From NCBI RefSeq assembly GCF_000421625.1, contig NZ_ATXJ01000002.1:186001-250000 (forward strand): DNA of 64,000 bases, read 5' to 3'. The position numbers were made by a program, and so were the translations under genes. Position 1 is the stretch's first letter. The number at the start of each line of letters is the position of its first letter. Origin of the DNA: Thermus islandicus DSM 21543. Its GTDB lineage: Bacteria; Deinococcota; Deinococci; Deinococcales; Thermaceae. The notes beneath the pieces were generated by a model, which did no database searches, was not told the DNA's origin, and worked only from the letters and a program-made list of their open reading frames with translations. Of the stretch, positions 25,070 to 38,056 are shown piece by piece.

Positions 25070-25075
25070 ACTATA
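25070..25075 (-). promoter_or_regulatory. -10 box of the UPF0173 gene overlapping the upstream stop codon
   Basis: TATAGT on the minus strand. The upstream gene ends GGG GTA TAG, so its stop codon is part of the box. It predicts a short leader carrying AAAGGAGG. Confidence 0.45.
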
Positions 25076-25448
25076 CCCCGACGCCCCTTTGTTGGGAAAG
25101 GGTCTTTTCCAGGGCGTGGAAGAAGACGGCCTGGAGTAGGCGGAAAAAGGCCCTTTCTCCCCAGCTCTTCCCTTCGGGGAGGGCCAGGGCCACCTCCAGC
25201 TTGAGGAGAAGCCCCTCCCTTTGGGGCTGGACCTCTCCTCCCACCTCCAGGCAGGGAGGGGGAAGGGGGAGGGGGCGTAGCCTGAGCCCCTCGAGGCGGC
25301 TTTGGAAGGCGAGGCGGATCTCCCCTAAGACGGGGTTTTCCTGCCGCAGGACACCCTTGAGCACCCCCCCGTCCCAGGAGAGCTCCAGCGGGAGCCCCTC
25401 CGGGCCTGCCCCACCCGGGCCGAGGAGGAGCTGGAACCCGGCGCTCAT
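25071..25448 (-). CDS. Hypothetical protein
   Basis: A 125-residue soluble protein of unknown family, with alternating hydrophobic strands (LPLELSWDGGVLKGVLRQ, GLLLKLEVALALPEG) suggesting a small beta-sandwich and a C-terminal helix (FFRLLQAVFFHALEKTL). ATG 25448 is taken as start because it overlaps the upstream stop as ATGA; a GTG four codons earlier is possible. Conserved context only. Confidence 0.5.
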   Translation of the reverse strand: MSAGFQLLLGPGGAGPEGLPLELSWDGGVLKGVLRQENPVLGEIRLAFQSRLEGLRLRPLPLPPPCLEVGGEVQPQREGLLLKLEVALALPEGKSWGERAFFRLLQAVFFHALEKTLSQQRGVGV

Positions 25449-25654
25449 CCTTCCACCCACTCCACCCGCACCTTTCCCTCCCGGGCGAGTCGGGCCGCCT
25501 CCTGGTCGGGAAGGTTCAGGAGGCGGGGGAGCTCCCGAAAGCGGGGCGTGGCCGAGGCCAGGCCCACCCGCACCACCAGGACCTCCTCTTCCTCCGCCCG
25601 GCCCATGCGCCAGACCAGGTGCTGGCCTAGGGCTTCCAAAAGGTCCTTCTCCAC
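25445..25654 (-). CDS. Small hypothetical protein
   Basis: A 69-residue acidic/basic protein (EEEEVLVVRVGLAS then FRELPRLLNLP). The motif LNLPDQEAARLAREGKVRVEWV looks like a small regulatory or HTH-like fragment, without clear homology. GTG start at 25654, 7 nt after TACACT (25667-25662), so probably leaderless. It is first in a minus-strand operon leading through the unknown gene to UPF0173 and the kinase. Confidence 0.5.
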   Translation of the reverse strand: MEKDLLEALGQHLVWRMGRAEEEEVLVVRVGLASATPRFRELPRLLNLPDQEAARLAREGKVRVEWVEG

Positions 25655-25661
25655 ATCCCTC

Positions 25662-25667
25662 AGTGTA
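25662..25667 (-). promoter_or_regulatory. -10 box of the small operon-leading gene
   Basis: TACACT on the minus strand, 7 nt before the GTG start. No strong -35 is visible. Confidence 0.35.
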
Positions 25668-25700
25668 CCCGGACCAGGGGAGGCGAAGGGGGCCTGGCCC

Positions 25701-26852
25701 TCAGAGGACCTCCAGCAGGGCGAACTTGAGGTAGTGCGTCTCGGGGTGGTTGAGCAGGACCGGGTGGTCCGGGGGCTGGCCCCGCTTCTCCAGAACCCTG
25801 AGCACCCGGTGGGCGTCCATGGCCGCCTCCTTGAGCATCTCGTAGAAGAGGGGCTCGGTCAGGTGGTGGCTGCAGCTCGCCGTGGCCAGGGTCCCTCCCT
25901 CCTTCAGGAGCTTGATGGCCCGCAGGTTGATCTCCTTGTAGGCCCGGTAGGCCCTTTCCAGGTCCTTCTTGCCCTTGGCGAAGGCCGGGGGGTCCAGGAC
26001 CACGAGGTCAAAGCGCTCCCCCGCCTTTTCTAGGTCCCGCAGGAGGTCAAAGGCGTTGGCCTCGAGGGTCCTTAAGCGGAGGCCGTTCAGCCTGGCGTTT
26101 TCCTCCGCCCGGGCCAGGGCCTCTTGGGAGCTATCCACGGCCAGCACCTCCTGGAACCCAAGGGCCAGGTGCAGGGCGAAGCCCCCTGCGTAGCTGAAGA
26201 CGTCCAGGGCCCGCTCGCCCCGGAACCGCTCCATCAGGATGCGGTTCTCCCGCTGGTCCAAAAACGCCCCCGTCTTCTGCCCCCCCCTCAGGTCCACCAG
26301 GTAGCGCACCTGGCCCTCCCGCACCGTCACCCGTTCGGGGACCTCGCCCCGCAACGGGCGCACGTAGAGGGGGAGGCCCTCCAGGGTGCGGGCCTTGGCG
26401 TCGTTTTTGGCCAGGACGCTTTGGACGTAGGGCCCAAGGAGCTCCGCCACCCGCGGGAGCAGGGGTTCCCAGGCGTAGGCGGTGGCCTGGACCACGGCGT
26501 GGCCCGCATAGTAGTCCACCACCAGGCCGGGGAGGAGGTCCCCCTCGGCGTGGGCGAGGCGCCAACCCCCCTCGGGCTCCTTGGCCAGGGCCTCCTCCCG
26601 CCGCGCCAGGGCCTGCCTCAGGTTGGCGAGGAGGGCCTCTTCCGGGTCCTCCCTCCAGGCCTTGCCAAAGCGAAAGGCCCGTACCGCGAGGTCCGTATGG
26701 GGGTTGTAAAGGGCCAGGGCCAGGAAGCGCTTCCCCCAGTAGACGGGAAAGAGCCCGGGCGCCTCCGGACCGGAGACCACGTCCCTTCGGAAGACCCAAA
26801 GATGGCGGGCTAAGAGCCTCTCGGCGCCGCGCTCGTTGACGAGAATCCGCAC
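25701..26852 (-). CDS. rlmI: RlmI-like 23S rRNA (cytosine-C5) methyltransferase
   Basis: A 383-residue class I SAM methyltransferase of the COG1092 (YccW/RlmI) family. The N-terminal PUA domain opens [22 protein letters not shown] central RlmI-like domain is followed by motif I ([14 protein letters not shown]), the motif IV substrate site [14 protein letters not shown] and the catalytic Cys in [10 protein letters not shown]. It matches the gene beside the V-ATPase operon in T. thermophilus. The GTG start lies 6 nt from a TATACT that is the centre of a 22-bp palindrome shared with the divergent V-ATPase promoter. Confidence 0.88.
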   Translation of the reverse strand: MRILVNERGAERLLARHLWVFRRDVVSGPEAPGLFPVYWGKRFLALALYNPHTDLAVRAFRFGKAWREDPEEALLANLRQALARREEALAKEPEGGWRLAHAEGDLLPGLVVDYYAGHAVVQATAYAWEPLLPRVAELLGPYVQSVLAKNDAKARTLEGLPLYVRPLRGEVPERVTVREGQVRYLVDLRGGQKTGAFLDQRENRILMERFRGERALDVFSYAGGFALHLALGFQEVLAVDSSQEALARAEENARLNGLRLRTLEANAFDLLRDLEKAGERFDLVVLDPPAFAKGKKDLERAYRAYKEINLRAIKLLKEGGTLATASCSHHLTEPLFYEMLKEAAMDAHRVLRVLEKRGQPPDHPVLLNHPETHYLKFALLEVL

Positions 26853-26873
26853 CGCCTAAGTATACTTAGGCGG
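26852..26873. promoter_or_regulatory. Perfect 22-bp palindrome in the divergent methyltransferase/V-ATPase control region
   Basis: Two arms, CCGCCTAAG and its complement, surround TATA. On the minus strand the centre gives a TATACT -10 box, 6 nt from the methyltransferase GTG. Its right edge is 6 bp from the V-ATPase -35. It looks like an operator for a dimeric regulator able to affect both transcripts; this is inference. Confidence 0.55.
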
Positions 26874-26879
26874 GGTTGG

Positions 26880-26908
26880 TTGACGCTTGCCCCCATGGCC
26901 GGTATCAT
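26880..26908 (+). promoter_or_regulatory. V-ATPase operon promoter
   Basis: -35 TTGACG (26880-26885), 17-bp spacer, -10 TATCAT (26903-26908). CATGGCCGG is repeated directly at 26894-26902 and 26906-26914, across the -10 region. A leader of about 40 nt ends in AGGGAGGGGCG before the ATG. Confidence 0.7.
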
Positions 26909-26953
26909 GGCCGGCGGGCGCGATTTGCGCATCTTTTCACATAGGGAGGGGCG

Positions 26954-27268
26954 ATGGGAGGCCTGGGACTCATACGGACCCTAGCGGAGAAGGAGAGGGA
27001 GCTCCTTGCCCGCCTCGAGGCCGCCAAAAAGGAGGCCGAGGAGCTGGTGAAGCGGGCGGAGGCCGAGGCCAGGGCCCTTTTGGAGGAGGCGGAGGCCAAG
27101 GCCAGGGCCCTGGAGGCCGAGTACCGGGAGAGGGAGCAGAAGGAGACGGAGGCCCTCCTGGCCCGCTACCGGGCCCGGGCGGAGGCCGAGGCCGAGGCGG
27201 TGAGGGAAAGGGCCCGGGCTCGGCTGGAGGAGGCGGCGGCTTTGGTCTTGAAGGAGGTCCTCCCGTGA
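26954..27268 (+). CDS. atpG: V-type ATPase subunit G (peripheral stalk)
   Basis: A 104-residue, almost purely coiled-coil protein (AEAEARALLEEAEAKARALE heptads). With subunit E it forms the peripheral stalks that hold the V1 ring to subunit I. It is the first gene of the operon, with a strong ribosome binding site. The order G-I-L-E-C-F-A-B-D is the known Thermus order. GTGA overlap with the next gene. Confidence 0.93.
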   Translation: MGGLGLIRTLAEKERELLARLEAAKKEAEELVKRAEAEARALLEEAEAKARALEAEYREREQKETEALLARYRARAEAEAEAVRERARARLEEAAALVLKEVLP

Positions 27269-29223
27269 TCGCCCCCATGGAGAAGCTGGTCCTGGCCGGG
27301 CCCAGGGGCCGGGCCAAGGGGCTTCTCCAGAGCCTCCAGCAGGCGGGGGTGGTGCATCTGGAGACCCTGCGGGTGGAGGCGCTCTCCGAGTACCGCCTCT
27401 CCCCCGAGGAGCGGGAGGAACTCAGGCGCTGGGAGGCCGTGGCCGCGGGGGCGGAGCATACCCTTGCCCTCCTGGGGCGGGAGCCCGAGCCCGGAAGGCC
27501 TTTTCCGGAGGGGCTGGAGGCGGCCGAGGGGGCCTTGGCCCCCATCCAGAGGCAGGCGGAGGGCCTCGCCCGGGAACGGCAGGAGCTGGAGGAGGAGCTT
27601 GCCCTGGCCCAGACCTACCTTGAGCCCCTGGAGAAGCTCGCGGCCATGGCCCATGGCCTGGACAAAAGCCCCTTTTTCCGCGTCCTGCCCTTCCTCCTCA
27701 CGGAGAAGGAGCTTCCCCTGGTGGAGGAGGCCTTGAAAAAGGCCCTGGAGGACCGCTTTCTCCTGGCCGCAGAGCCCTACGCCAAGGGGCTCGCCGCCTT
27801 GCTGGTGGTCCACCGCCGGGACCAGGAGGCGGCCAAGGCGGCCCTCTCCCGCGCAGGCATGGCCGAGCTCCGCCTGAGCGGGCCCTACGCCGATCTCCCC
27901 CTTTCCGAGGCGGCGAGGCGGCTTAAGGCGCGGTCCGAGGCCATGCCCAGGGAGCTTTCCGAGGTGCGGCAAGCCCTCTTCAAGCTGGCCCTCGAGGCCG
28001 CCTCCACCCTGCAGAGCCTCTGGACCCGGGCCAAGGACGAGGTGGCCCGTTTGAAGGCGCTGGAGGAGCTGGCCTCGGGCCGCTTTGGCTTTGCCCTCTT
28101 GGGCTACGTGCCCGTGAAGGCCAAGCCCAGGGTGGAGGAGGCCCTCGCCCGGCACAAGGACGAGGTGGTCTACGCCTTTGAGCCTGTGGACGAGCACCAC
28201 GAAAGGGACCGGGTGCCCGTTACCCTGGATAACCCCCCTTGGGTCAAGCCTTTTGAGCTTTTGGTGAGTTTCCTCAACACCCCCAAGTACGGCTCCTTTG
28301 ACCCCACCCCTGTGGTCCCCATCTTCTTCCCCTTTTGGTTCGGCATGATCGTGGGGGACATCGGCTACGCCCTCCTCTTCCTCCTGGTGGGGCGGTGGCT
28401 TTCCGGCTACGCCAGGCGGAACGAACCCCTGAAGGTTGACCTTTTTGCCCTCAAGCTCAAGCCCCCGGTCCTCCGCCACCTGGTCTACATCTTGAACTGG
28501 ATGGTCTTCTGGACCGCCCTTTGGGGGGTGATCTACGGGGAGTTCTTCGGCACCTTTCTGGAGCGCCTCGGGGTCTTCGGCACCCCCGAGCACCCCGGCC
28601 TCATCCCCATCCTCATTCCCAGGATAGACACGGCCAGGACCGCCAACCTCCTCATCCTTCTCTCCGTGGCCTTCGGCGTGGTCATGGTCTTCTACGGGCT
28701 CCTCCTCAGGGCCTTCCTCGGCCTGAAGCACCGGCACATGGCCCACTTCTGGGAGGGGGTAGGGTACCTAGGGGGGCTTGTGGGCCTCCTGGCCCTGGCC
28801 GCCTCCTACCTGGGCAACCTCCAGGCGGTCTGGCTGCAGGTCCTCATGTACCTGGGGTTCGGCGCCTTCCTGCTCTCGGTCCTCATGAGCCGCATCTGGC
28901 TCATGGTCCCGGAGATCTTCACCCAGGCGGGGCATATCCTCTCCCACATCCGTATCTACGCCGTGGGGGCGGCGGGCGGGATCCTGGCGGGCCTTCTCAC
29001 GGACGTGGGCTTCGCCTTGGCGGAGCGGCTGGGCCTTCTGGGCGTGCTCCTGGGCCTTGCGGTGGCGGGGGCCCTGCACCTTCTCATCCTCCTCCTCACC
29101 ACCCTGGGGCACATGCTCCAGCCCATCCGTCTCCTCTGGGTGGAGTTCTTCACCAAGTTCGGGTTTTATGAGGAGAACGGCAGGCCTTACCGGCCGTTCA
29201 AAAGCGTCCGCGAGACGCAGTAG
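27265..29223 (+). CDS. atpI: V-type ATPase subunit I (membrane subunit a homologue)
   Basis: A 652-residue subunit that forms the two proton half-channels against the L ring. The cytoplasmic N-terminal half (~1-320) is helical and coiled-coil. The C-terminal half has about eight membrane segments (FFPFWFGMIVGDIGYALLFL, LLILLSVAFGVVMVFYGLLL). The channel Arg is expected in the late helices near HILSHIRIYAVGAA. GTG 27265 overlaps the atpG stop; ATG 27277 is a less likely start. Length equals the T. thermophilus protein as I remember it. Confidence 0.95.
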   Translation: MIAPMEKLVLAGPRGRAKGLLQSLQQAGVVHLETLRVEALSEYRLSPEEREELRRWEAVAAGAEHTLALLGREPEPGRPFPEGLEAAEGALAPIQRQAEGLARERQELEEELALAQTYLEPLEKLAAMAHGLDKSPFFRVLPFLLTEKELPLVEEALKKALEDRFLLAAEPYAKGLAALLVVHRRDQEAAKAALSRAGMAELRLSGPYADLPLSEAARRLKARSEAMPRELSEVRQALFKLALEAASTLQSLWTRAKDEVARLKALEELASGRFGFALLGYVPVKAKPRVEEALARHKDEVVYAFEPVDEHHERDRVPVTLDNPPWVKPFELLVSFLNTPKYGSFDPTPVVPIFFPFWFGMIVGDIGYALLFLLVGRWLSGYARRNEPLKVDLFALKLKPPVLRHLVYILNWMVFWTALWGVIYGEFFGTFLERLGVFGTPEHPGLIPILIPRIDTARTANLLILLSVAFGVVMVFYGLLLRAFLGLKHRHMAHFWEGVGYLGGLVGLLALAASYLGNLQAVWLQVLMYLGFGAFLLSVLMSRIWLMVPEIFTQAGHILSHIRIYAVGAAGGILAGLLTDVGFALAERLGLLGVLLGLAVAGALHLLILLLTTLGHMLQPIRLLWVEFFTKFGFYEENGRPYRPFKSVRETQ

Positions 29224-29235
29224 GGAGGGATAGAG

Positions 29236-29535
29236 ATGAAGAAGCTTTTGGTGTTCTTGTTGGTGGCGGTGTTCGGCGCGCTGGCTTTTGCGGCGGAGGG
29301 GCAGGCGGCCTCCGGCGGCCTGGACCGGGGGCTTATTGCCGTGGGCATGGGGCTTGCGGTGGGCTTAGCCGCCCTCGGCACGGGCGTGGCCCAGGCCCGG
29401 ATTGGAGCGGCGGGCGTGGGGGCCATCGCTGAGGACCGGGGCAACTTCGGTACCGCCCTGATCTTCCTCCTCCTGCCCGAAACCCTGGTGATCTTCGGCC
29501 TCCTCATCGCCTTCATCCTGAACGGCAAGCTCTGA
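29236..29535 (+). CDS. atpL: V-type ATPase subunit L (proteolipid ring subunit)
   Basis: A 99-residue protein with a cleaved-type N-terminal signal (KKLLVFLLVAVFGALAFAA) and then two membrane helices in a c-ring hairpin. The proton-carrying Glu is in LLPETLVIFGLL. In Thermus the ring is a dodecamer, so this subunit is needed in about 12-fold excess. A strong ribosome binding site (GGGAGGGA) precedes it, and a stable hairpin follows in the 60-nt gap to atpE. Confidence 0.96.
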   Translation: MKKLLVFLLVAVFGALAFAAEGQAASGGLDRGLIAVGMGLAVGLAALGTGVAQARIGAAGVGAIAEDRGNFGTALIFLLLPETLVIFGLLIAFILNGKL

Positions 29536-29545
29536 GCCGTTTCTC

Positions 29546-29582
29546 GGGCCAGGCCCCCCTCGAGGTCGGGCTTGGCCCTTTC
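29546..29582 (+). promoter_or_regulatory. Intercistronic hairpin between atpL and atpE
   Basis: GGGCCAGGCCC (29546-29556) pairs with GGGCTTGGCCC (29568-29578): 11 bp with a single G-U, loop of 11 nt, followed by TTTCCC. It is terminator-like with a short T-run. It could act as a partial terminator or RNA-processing/stability element that raises L over the downstream subunits. Confidence 0.55.
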
Positions 29583-29595
29583 CCAAGGAGGGGAG

Positions 29596-30159
29596 ATGTC
29601 TAAGCTGGAAGCCATTCTGAGCCAGGAGGTGGAGGCGGAGATCCAGGCCCTCCTGGCCGAGGCCAGGGGGAAGGCGGAGGCCTTGAGGCGGGAGGCGGAG
29701 GCCAAGGCCATGGCCCTCCTCGAGGGGCGAAGGCGGGCCCTCGAGGCGGCCTTCCAGGCGGCCCTCCGCCGGGCAGAGAGCGCCGGGGAGCTCCTCCTGG
29801 CCACCGCTCGGGCCGAGGCCAGGGGGGAGATGCTTAACGAGGTGAAGGCGCGGGTCCTGGCGGCCCTGAGGGACCTTCCTTCCCGGCCCGAGTGGCCCGA
29901 GGTGGTGCGAAAGCTGGCCGAGGAGGCCCTTTCCGCCCTTCCCGAGCCCGAGGCCCTGGCCTCCCACCCGGAAAACCTGCCCCACCTCGAGGCCTTGGCC
30001 CAGGGGAAGCTGGAGCTCAAGCCGGACCCTGCCCTGCGCCTGGGGGTGCGGGCCATCGGCAAGGGGGGCAGGACCCAGGTGGAAAACGCCTTGGAGGGCC
30101 GGCTGGAGCGGGCCTGGGACGCCCTCTCCTCGAGGGTGGCCCAGGTGCTTTGGGGCTAG
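29596..30159 (+). CDS. atpE: V-type ATPase subunit E (peripheral stalk)
   Basis: A 187-residue protein. The N-terminal half is a long coiled coil (SKLEAILSQEVEAEIQALLAE), which pairs with subunit G; the C-terminal half is a small globular domain (PALRLGVRAIGKGGRTQVENAL) that binds the top of A3B3. ATG 29596 follows AAGGAGGGGAG and matches the family start MSKLEAILSQEVEAEIQ. Confidence 0.94.
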   Translation: MSKLEAILSQEVEAEIQALLAEARGKAEALRREAEAKAMALLEGRRRALEAAFQAALRRAESAGELLLATARAEARGEMLNEVKARVLAALRDLPSRPEWPEVVRKLAEEALSALPEPEALASHPENLPHLEALAQGKLELKPDPALRLGVRAIGKGGRTQVENALEGRLERAWDALSSRVAQVLWG

Positions 30160-30162
30160 GCC

Positions 30163-31134
30163 ATGGCGGACGACTTCGGCTACCTGAACGCCCGGGTTCG
30201 GGCGAGGCGGCAGACCCTCCTCAAGGAGAGCTTCTTCCAGGAGGCCCTGGACCTTTCCTTTAGCGACTTCCTACGCCTTCTCTCCGAGACCGTCTATGGC
30301 CCTGAGCTTTCCGGGCAGTCCCTGGCCGAAGTGGACCGGGCCATCGCCCGCACCCAGGCGCGGCTTCTCGGGGACCTGCCGCGGCTGGTGGGGGGGGAGG
30401 CGCGGGAGGCGGTCCGCCTTCTCCTCCTGCGCCACGACCTGGCCAACCTGCAGGCGGTCCTCCGGGCCAAGGCCACGGGCCGCCCCTTTGAGGAGGTGCT
30501 CCTCCTTCCGGGTACCCTGAAGGAGGCCCTCTGGCGCCAGGCCTACGAGGCCCAGGACGCCGCGGCCATGGCCCAGGTCCTGGCCGTCCCCGGCCATCCT
30601 TTGGCCCGGGCCTTGCGGGAGGTGCTCCGGGAGACCCAGGACCTCTCCCGGGTGGAGGCCCTGGTGGCCAAGCGCTTCTTTGAGGACGTGGTCAAGGCCG
30701 CCAAGGGCCTCGAGGAGGCCTTCCTCAAGGACTACCTTTCCCTGGAGGTGGACGGGGAGAACCTGCGCACCGCCTTCAAGCTCCAGGGGCAGGAGGTGGC
30801 CCCGGAGGCCCTCTTCATCCGGGGCGGACGCTTCGTGGACAGGGTCCGTTTCGCCCGGCTTCTGGAGGGGGACTACGCCGTCTTGGATGAGCTTTCCGGG
30901 ACTCCCTTTGCTCCTTTGGCCGGGGTGCGGGACCTCAAGGAGCTGGAGCGGCGCCTCCGCTGCCTCCTCCTGAGGGAGGCGGCCAAGGGGGCGAGCGACC
31001 CCCTGGGGGCGGGCCTGGCCTTGGCCTACGTGAAGGAGCGGGAGTGGGAGGCCGTGCGCCTCAGGCTCCTCGCGCGCCGGGCCTACTACGGCCTCCCCCG
31101 GGCCCAGGTGGAGGAGGAGGTGACCTGTCCGTGA
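30163..31134 (+). CDS. atpC: V-type ATPase subunit C (central-stalk socket, d homologue)
   Basis: A 323-residue helical, funnel-shaped subunit that seats the D-F shaft on the L ring. FGYLNARVRARRQTLLKESFF is the conserved N-terminus. It starts 3 nt after the atpE stop and overlaps atpF by 4 bp (GTGA). Length is as in T. thermophilus. Confidence 0.94.
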   Translation: MADDFGYLNARVRARRQTLLKESFFQEALDLSFSDFLRLLSETVYGPELSGQSLAEVDRAIARTQARLLGDLPRLVGGEAREAVRLLLLRHDLANLQAVLRAKATGRPFEEVLLLPGTLKEALWRQAYEAQDAAAMAQVLAVPGHPLARALREVLRETQDLSRVEALVAKRFFEDVVKAAKGLEEAFLKDYLSLEVDGENLRTAFKLQGQEVAPEALFIRGGRFVDRVRFARLLEGDYAVLDELSGTPFAPLAGVRDLKELERRLRCLLLREAAKGASDPLGAGLALAYVKEREWEAVRLRLLARRAYYGLPRAQVEEEVTCP

Positions 31135-31451
31135 GGATCGCCGTGATCGCGGACCCCGACACCGCCTCGGGCTTCCGGCTCGCGGGCCTCGAGGCCTTCG
31201 GCGCCCTTACCCCCGAGGAGGCCCGGGCCCGCCTGGAGGAGGCGGTAGCCAAGGGGGTGTACGCCCTGGTGGCCGTGGACCAGGCGCTCCTTCCCGACCC
31301 CGAGCGGGCGGTGGAGCGCCTCATGCGGGGCAGGGACCTGCCCGTGCTTTTGCCCATCGCGGGGCTGAAGGAGGCCTTCCAAAACCCCGACGTGGAGGCC
31401 TACATGCGCGAGCTGGTGCGCCGGACCATTGGCTTTGACATCAAGCTCTAA
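31131..31451 (+). CDS. atpF: V-type ATPase subunit F (central stalk)
   Basis: A 106-residue Rossmann-like protein (VRIAVIADPDTASGFRLAGL, GVYALVAVDQALLPDPERAV) ending in the conserved RRTIGFDIKL tail that packs on subunit D and influences ATPase activity. GTG 31131 overlaps the atpC stop and is required to keep the conserved first strand. Confidence 0.94.
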   Translation: MRIAVIADPDTASGFRLAGLEAFGALTPEEARARLEEAVAKGVYALVAVDQALLPDPERAVERLMRGRDLPVLLPIAGLKEAFQNPDVEAYMRELVRRTIGFDIKL

Positions 31452-31463
31452 AATGGAGGGAAG

Positions 31464-33200
<1,737 letters not shown>

Positions 33201-33209
33201 GAGGGAAGC

Positions 33210-34646
33210 ATGGACCTCTTGAAGAAGGAGTACACCGGCGTCACGTACATCTCGGGGCCCCTCCTTTTCGTGGAGAACGCCAAGGACCTCTCCTACGGGG
33301 CCATCGTGGACATCCGGGACGGCACGGGTCGGGTCCGCGGCGGCCAGGTGATTGAGGTTTCCGAGGAGTACGCGGTGATCCAGGTCTTTGAAGAGACCAC
33401 GGGCCTGGACCTCGCCACCACCACGGTGAGCCTGGTGGAGGACGTGGCGAGGCTCGGCGTCTCCAAGGAGATGCTGGGCCGCCGCTTTAACGGCATCGGC
33501 AAGCCCATTGACGGCCTCCCCCCCATCACCCCGGAGAAGCGCCTGCCCATCGTGGGCCTGCCCCTGAACCCCGTGGCCCGGAAGAAGCCAGAGCAGTTCA
33601 TCCAGACCGGCATCTCCACCATTGACGTGATGAACACCCTGGTGCGGGGGCAGAAGCTCCCCATCTTCTCCGGCTCGGGGCTTCCCGCCAACGAGATCGC
33701 CGCCCAGATCGCCCGTCAGGCCACGGTGCGCCCGGACCTCTCGGGGGAGGGGGAGGAGGAGGAGCCCTTCGCCGTGGTCTTCGCCGCCATGGGCATCACC
33801 CAGCGGGAGCTCTCCTACTTCATCCAGGAGTTTGAGCGCACGGGGGCCCTAAGCCGCTCCGTACTTTTCCTCAACAAGGCGGACGACCCCACCATTGAGC
33901 GGATCCTCACCCCCCGCATGGCCCTCACCGTGGCCGAGTACTTGGCCTTTGAGCACGATTACCACGTCCTCGTTATCCTCACGGACATGACCAACTACTG
34001 CGAGGCCCTGCGGGAGATCGGGGCGGCCCGCGAGGAGATCCCGGGGCGCCGCGGCTACCCCGGCTACATGTACACCGACCTGGCCACCATCTACGAGCGG
34101 GCCGGGGTGGTGCAGGGCAAGAAGGGCTCTGTGACCCAGATCCCCATCCTCTCCATGCCCGACGACGACCGCACCCACCCCATCCCCGACCTTACGGGTT
34201 ACATCACCGAGGGGCAGATCCAGCTCTCCCGGGAGCTCCACCGGAAGGGCATCTACCCGCCCATTGACCCCCTGCCCTCCCTCTCCCGGCTCATGAACAA
34301 CGGCGTGGGCAAGGGCAAGACCCGGGAGGACCACAAGCAGGTCTCCGACCAGCTCTACTCCGCCTACGCCAACGGGGTGGACATAAGGAAGCTCGTGGCC
34401 ATCATCGGGGAGGATGCCCTCACGGAGAACGACCGCCGCTACCTGCAGTTCGCCGACGCCTTTGAGCGGCACTTCATCAACCAGGGGCAGCAGAACCGTC
34501 CCATTGAGGAGAGCCTGAAGATCGCCTGGGCCCTCCTCTCCATGCTGCCCCAGGGGGAGCTCAAGCGGATTTCCAAGGACCACATCGGCAAGTACTACGG
34601 CCAGAAGCTGGAGGAGATCTGGGGCGCGCCCCAGGCCCTGGACTAA
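33210..34646 (+). CDS. atpB: V-type ATPase non-catalytic subunit B
   Basis: A 478-residue subunit of the A3B3 ring. The P-loop is replaced ([18 protein letters not shown]), as usual for the regulatory B subunit, while [36 protein letters not shown] and [29 protein letters not shown] are conserved. It begins 9 nt after atpA with GGAGGGAAGC as ribosome binding site. Confidence 0.98.
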   Translation: MDLLKKEYTGVTYISGPLLFVENAKDLSYGAIVDIRDGTGRVRGGQVIEVSEEYAVIQVFEETTGLDLATTTVSLVEDVARLGVSKEMLGRRFNGIGKPIDGLPPITPEKRLPIVGLPLNPVARKKPEQFIQTGISTIDVMNTLVRGQKLPIFSGSGLPANEIAAQIARQATVRPDLSGEGEEEEPFAVVFAAMGITQRELSYFIQEFERTGALSRSVLFLNKADDPTIERILTPRMALTVAEYLAFEHDYHVLVILTDMTNYCEALREIGAAREEIPGRRGYPGYMYTDLATIYERAGVVQGKKGSVTQIPILSMPDDDRTHPIPDLTGYITEGQIQLSRELHRKGIYPPIDPLPSLSRLMNNGVGKGKTREDHKQVSDQLYSAYANGVDIRKLVAIIGEDALTENDRRYLQFADAFERHFINQGQQNRPIEESLKIAWALLSMLPQGELKRISKDHIGKYYGQKLEEIWGAPQALD

Positions 34647-34656
34647 GGGGGGGTAG

Positions 34657-35286
34657 ATGAGCCAGGTGAGCCCCACCCGGATGAACCTGCTGCAGAGGCG
34701 GGGGCAGCTCCGCCTGGCGCAGAAGGGGGTGGATCTCCTCAAGAAGAAACGGGACGCCCTGGTGGCGGAGTTCTTCGGCCTGGTGCGGGAGGCCATGGAG
34801 GCCAGGAAGGCGCTGAACCAGGCGGCGAGGGAGGCCTACTCCGCTCTCCTCCTGGCCCAGGCCTTTGACGGCCCGGAGGTGGTGGCCGGGGCCGCCCTCG
34901 GGGTGCCCCCCCTCGAGGGAGTAGAGGCGGAGGTGGAAAACGTCTGGGGGAGCAAGGTGCCGAGGCTCAGGGCGGCCTTCCCGGAGGACCGCCTCTCCCC
35001 CCTGGGCACGCCCACGTACACCCTCGAGGCGCAACGGGCCTTCCGCCGCTACGCCGAGGCCCTGATCCGGGTGGCCAACACCGAGACCCGCCTCAAGCGG
35101 ATCGGCGAGGAGATCAAGAAGACCACCCGCCGGGTGAACGCCCTGGAGCAGGTGGTCATTCCCGGGATCCGCTCCCAGATCCGCTTCATCCAGCAGGTGT
35201 TGGAGCAAAGGGAAAGGGAGGACACCTTCCGCCTCAAGCGCATCAAGGGAAAGATGGAGGCCCGGGAGGAAGAGCCCGGGGCTTAG
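34657..35286 (+). CDS. atpD: V-type ATPase subunit D (central rotor shaft)
   Basis: A 209-residue two-helix coiled coil that turns inside A3B3. Conserved start SPTRMNLLQRRGQLRLAQKG and C-terminal helix RRVNALEQVVIPGIRSQIRFI. The tail after LKRIKGKM is short (the T. thermophilus protein, as I remember it, is slightly longer). Last gene of the operon, followed at once by a terminator. Confidence 0.95.
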   Translation: MSQVSPTRMNLLQRRGQLRLAQKGVDLLKKKRDALVAEFFGLVREAMEARKALNQAAREAYSALLLAQAFDGPEVVAGAALGVPPLEGVEAEVENVWGSKVPRLRAAFPEDRLSPLGTPTYTLEAQRAFRRYAEALIRVANTETRLKRIGEEIKKTTRRVNALEQVVIPGIRSQIRFIQQVLEQREREDTFRLKRIKGKMEAREEEPGA

Positions 35287-35311
35287 CGCCGCCCCCCCTT
35301 CCGAAAAGACC

Positions 35312-35338
35312 GACCCCGGGCGCAGGCCCGGGGTCTTT
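35312..35338. terminator. Strong, probably bidirectional terminator between the V-ATPase operon and acnA
   Basis: A perfect 10-bp stem, GACCCCGGGC (35312-35321) with GCCCGGGGTC (35326-35335), GCAG loop, then TTT. On the other strand AAAAGACC precedes the stem, so it also suits the convergent aconitase transcript. Confidence 0.85.
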
Positions 35339-35350
35339 AGGATCCGGGTG

Positions 35351-38052
<2,702 letters not shown>

Positions 38053-38056
<4 letters not shown>

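Noticed and set aside
26887-27264. In-frame upstream extension of the atpI reading frame
   Set aside because: It overlaps atpG in another frame, gives a Gly/Pro/Arg-rich sequence with no homology, and the GTGA junction explains the true start.
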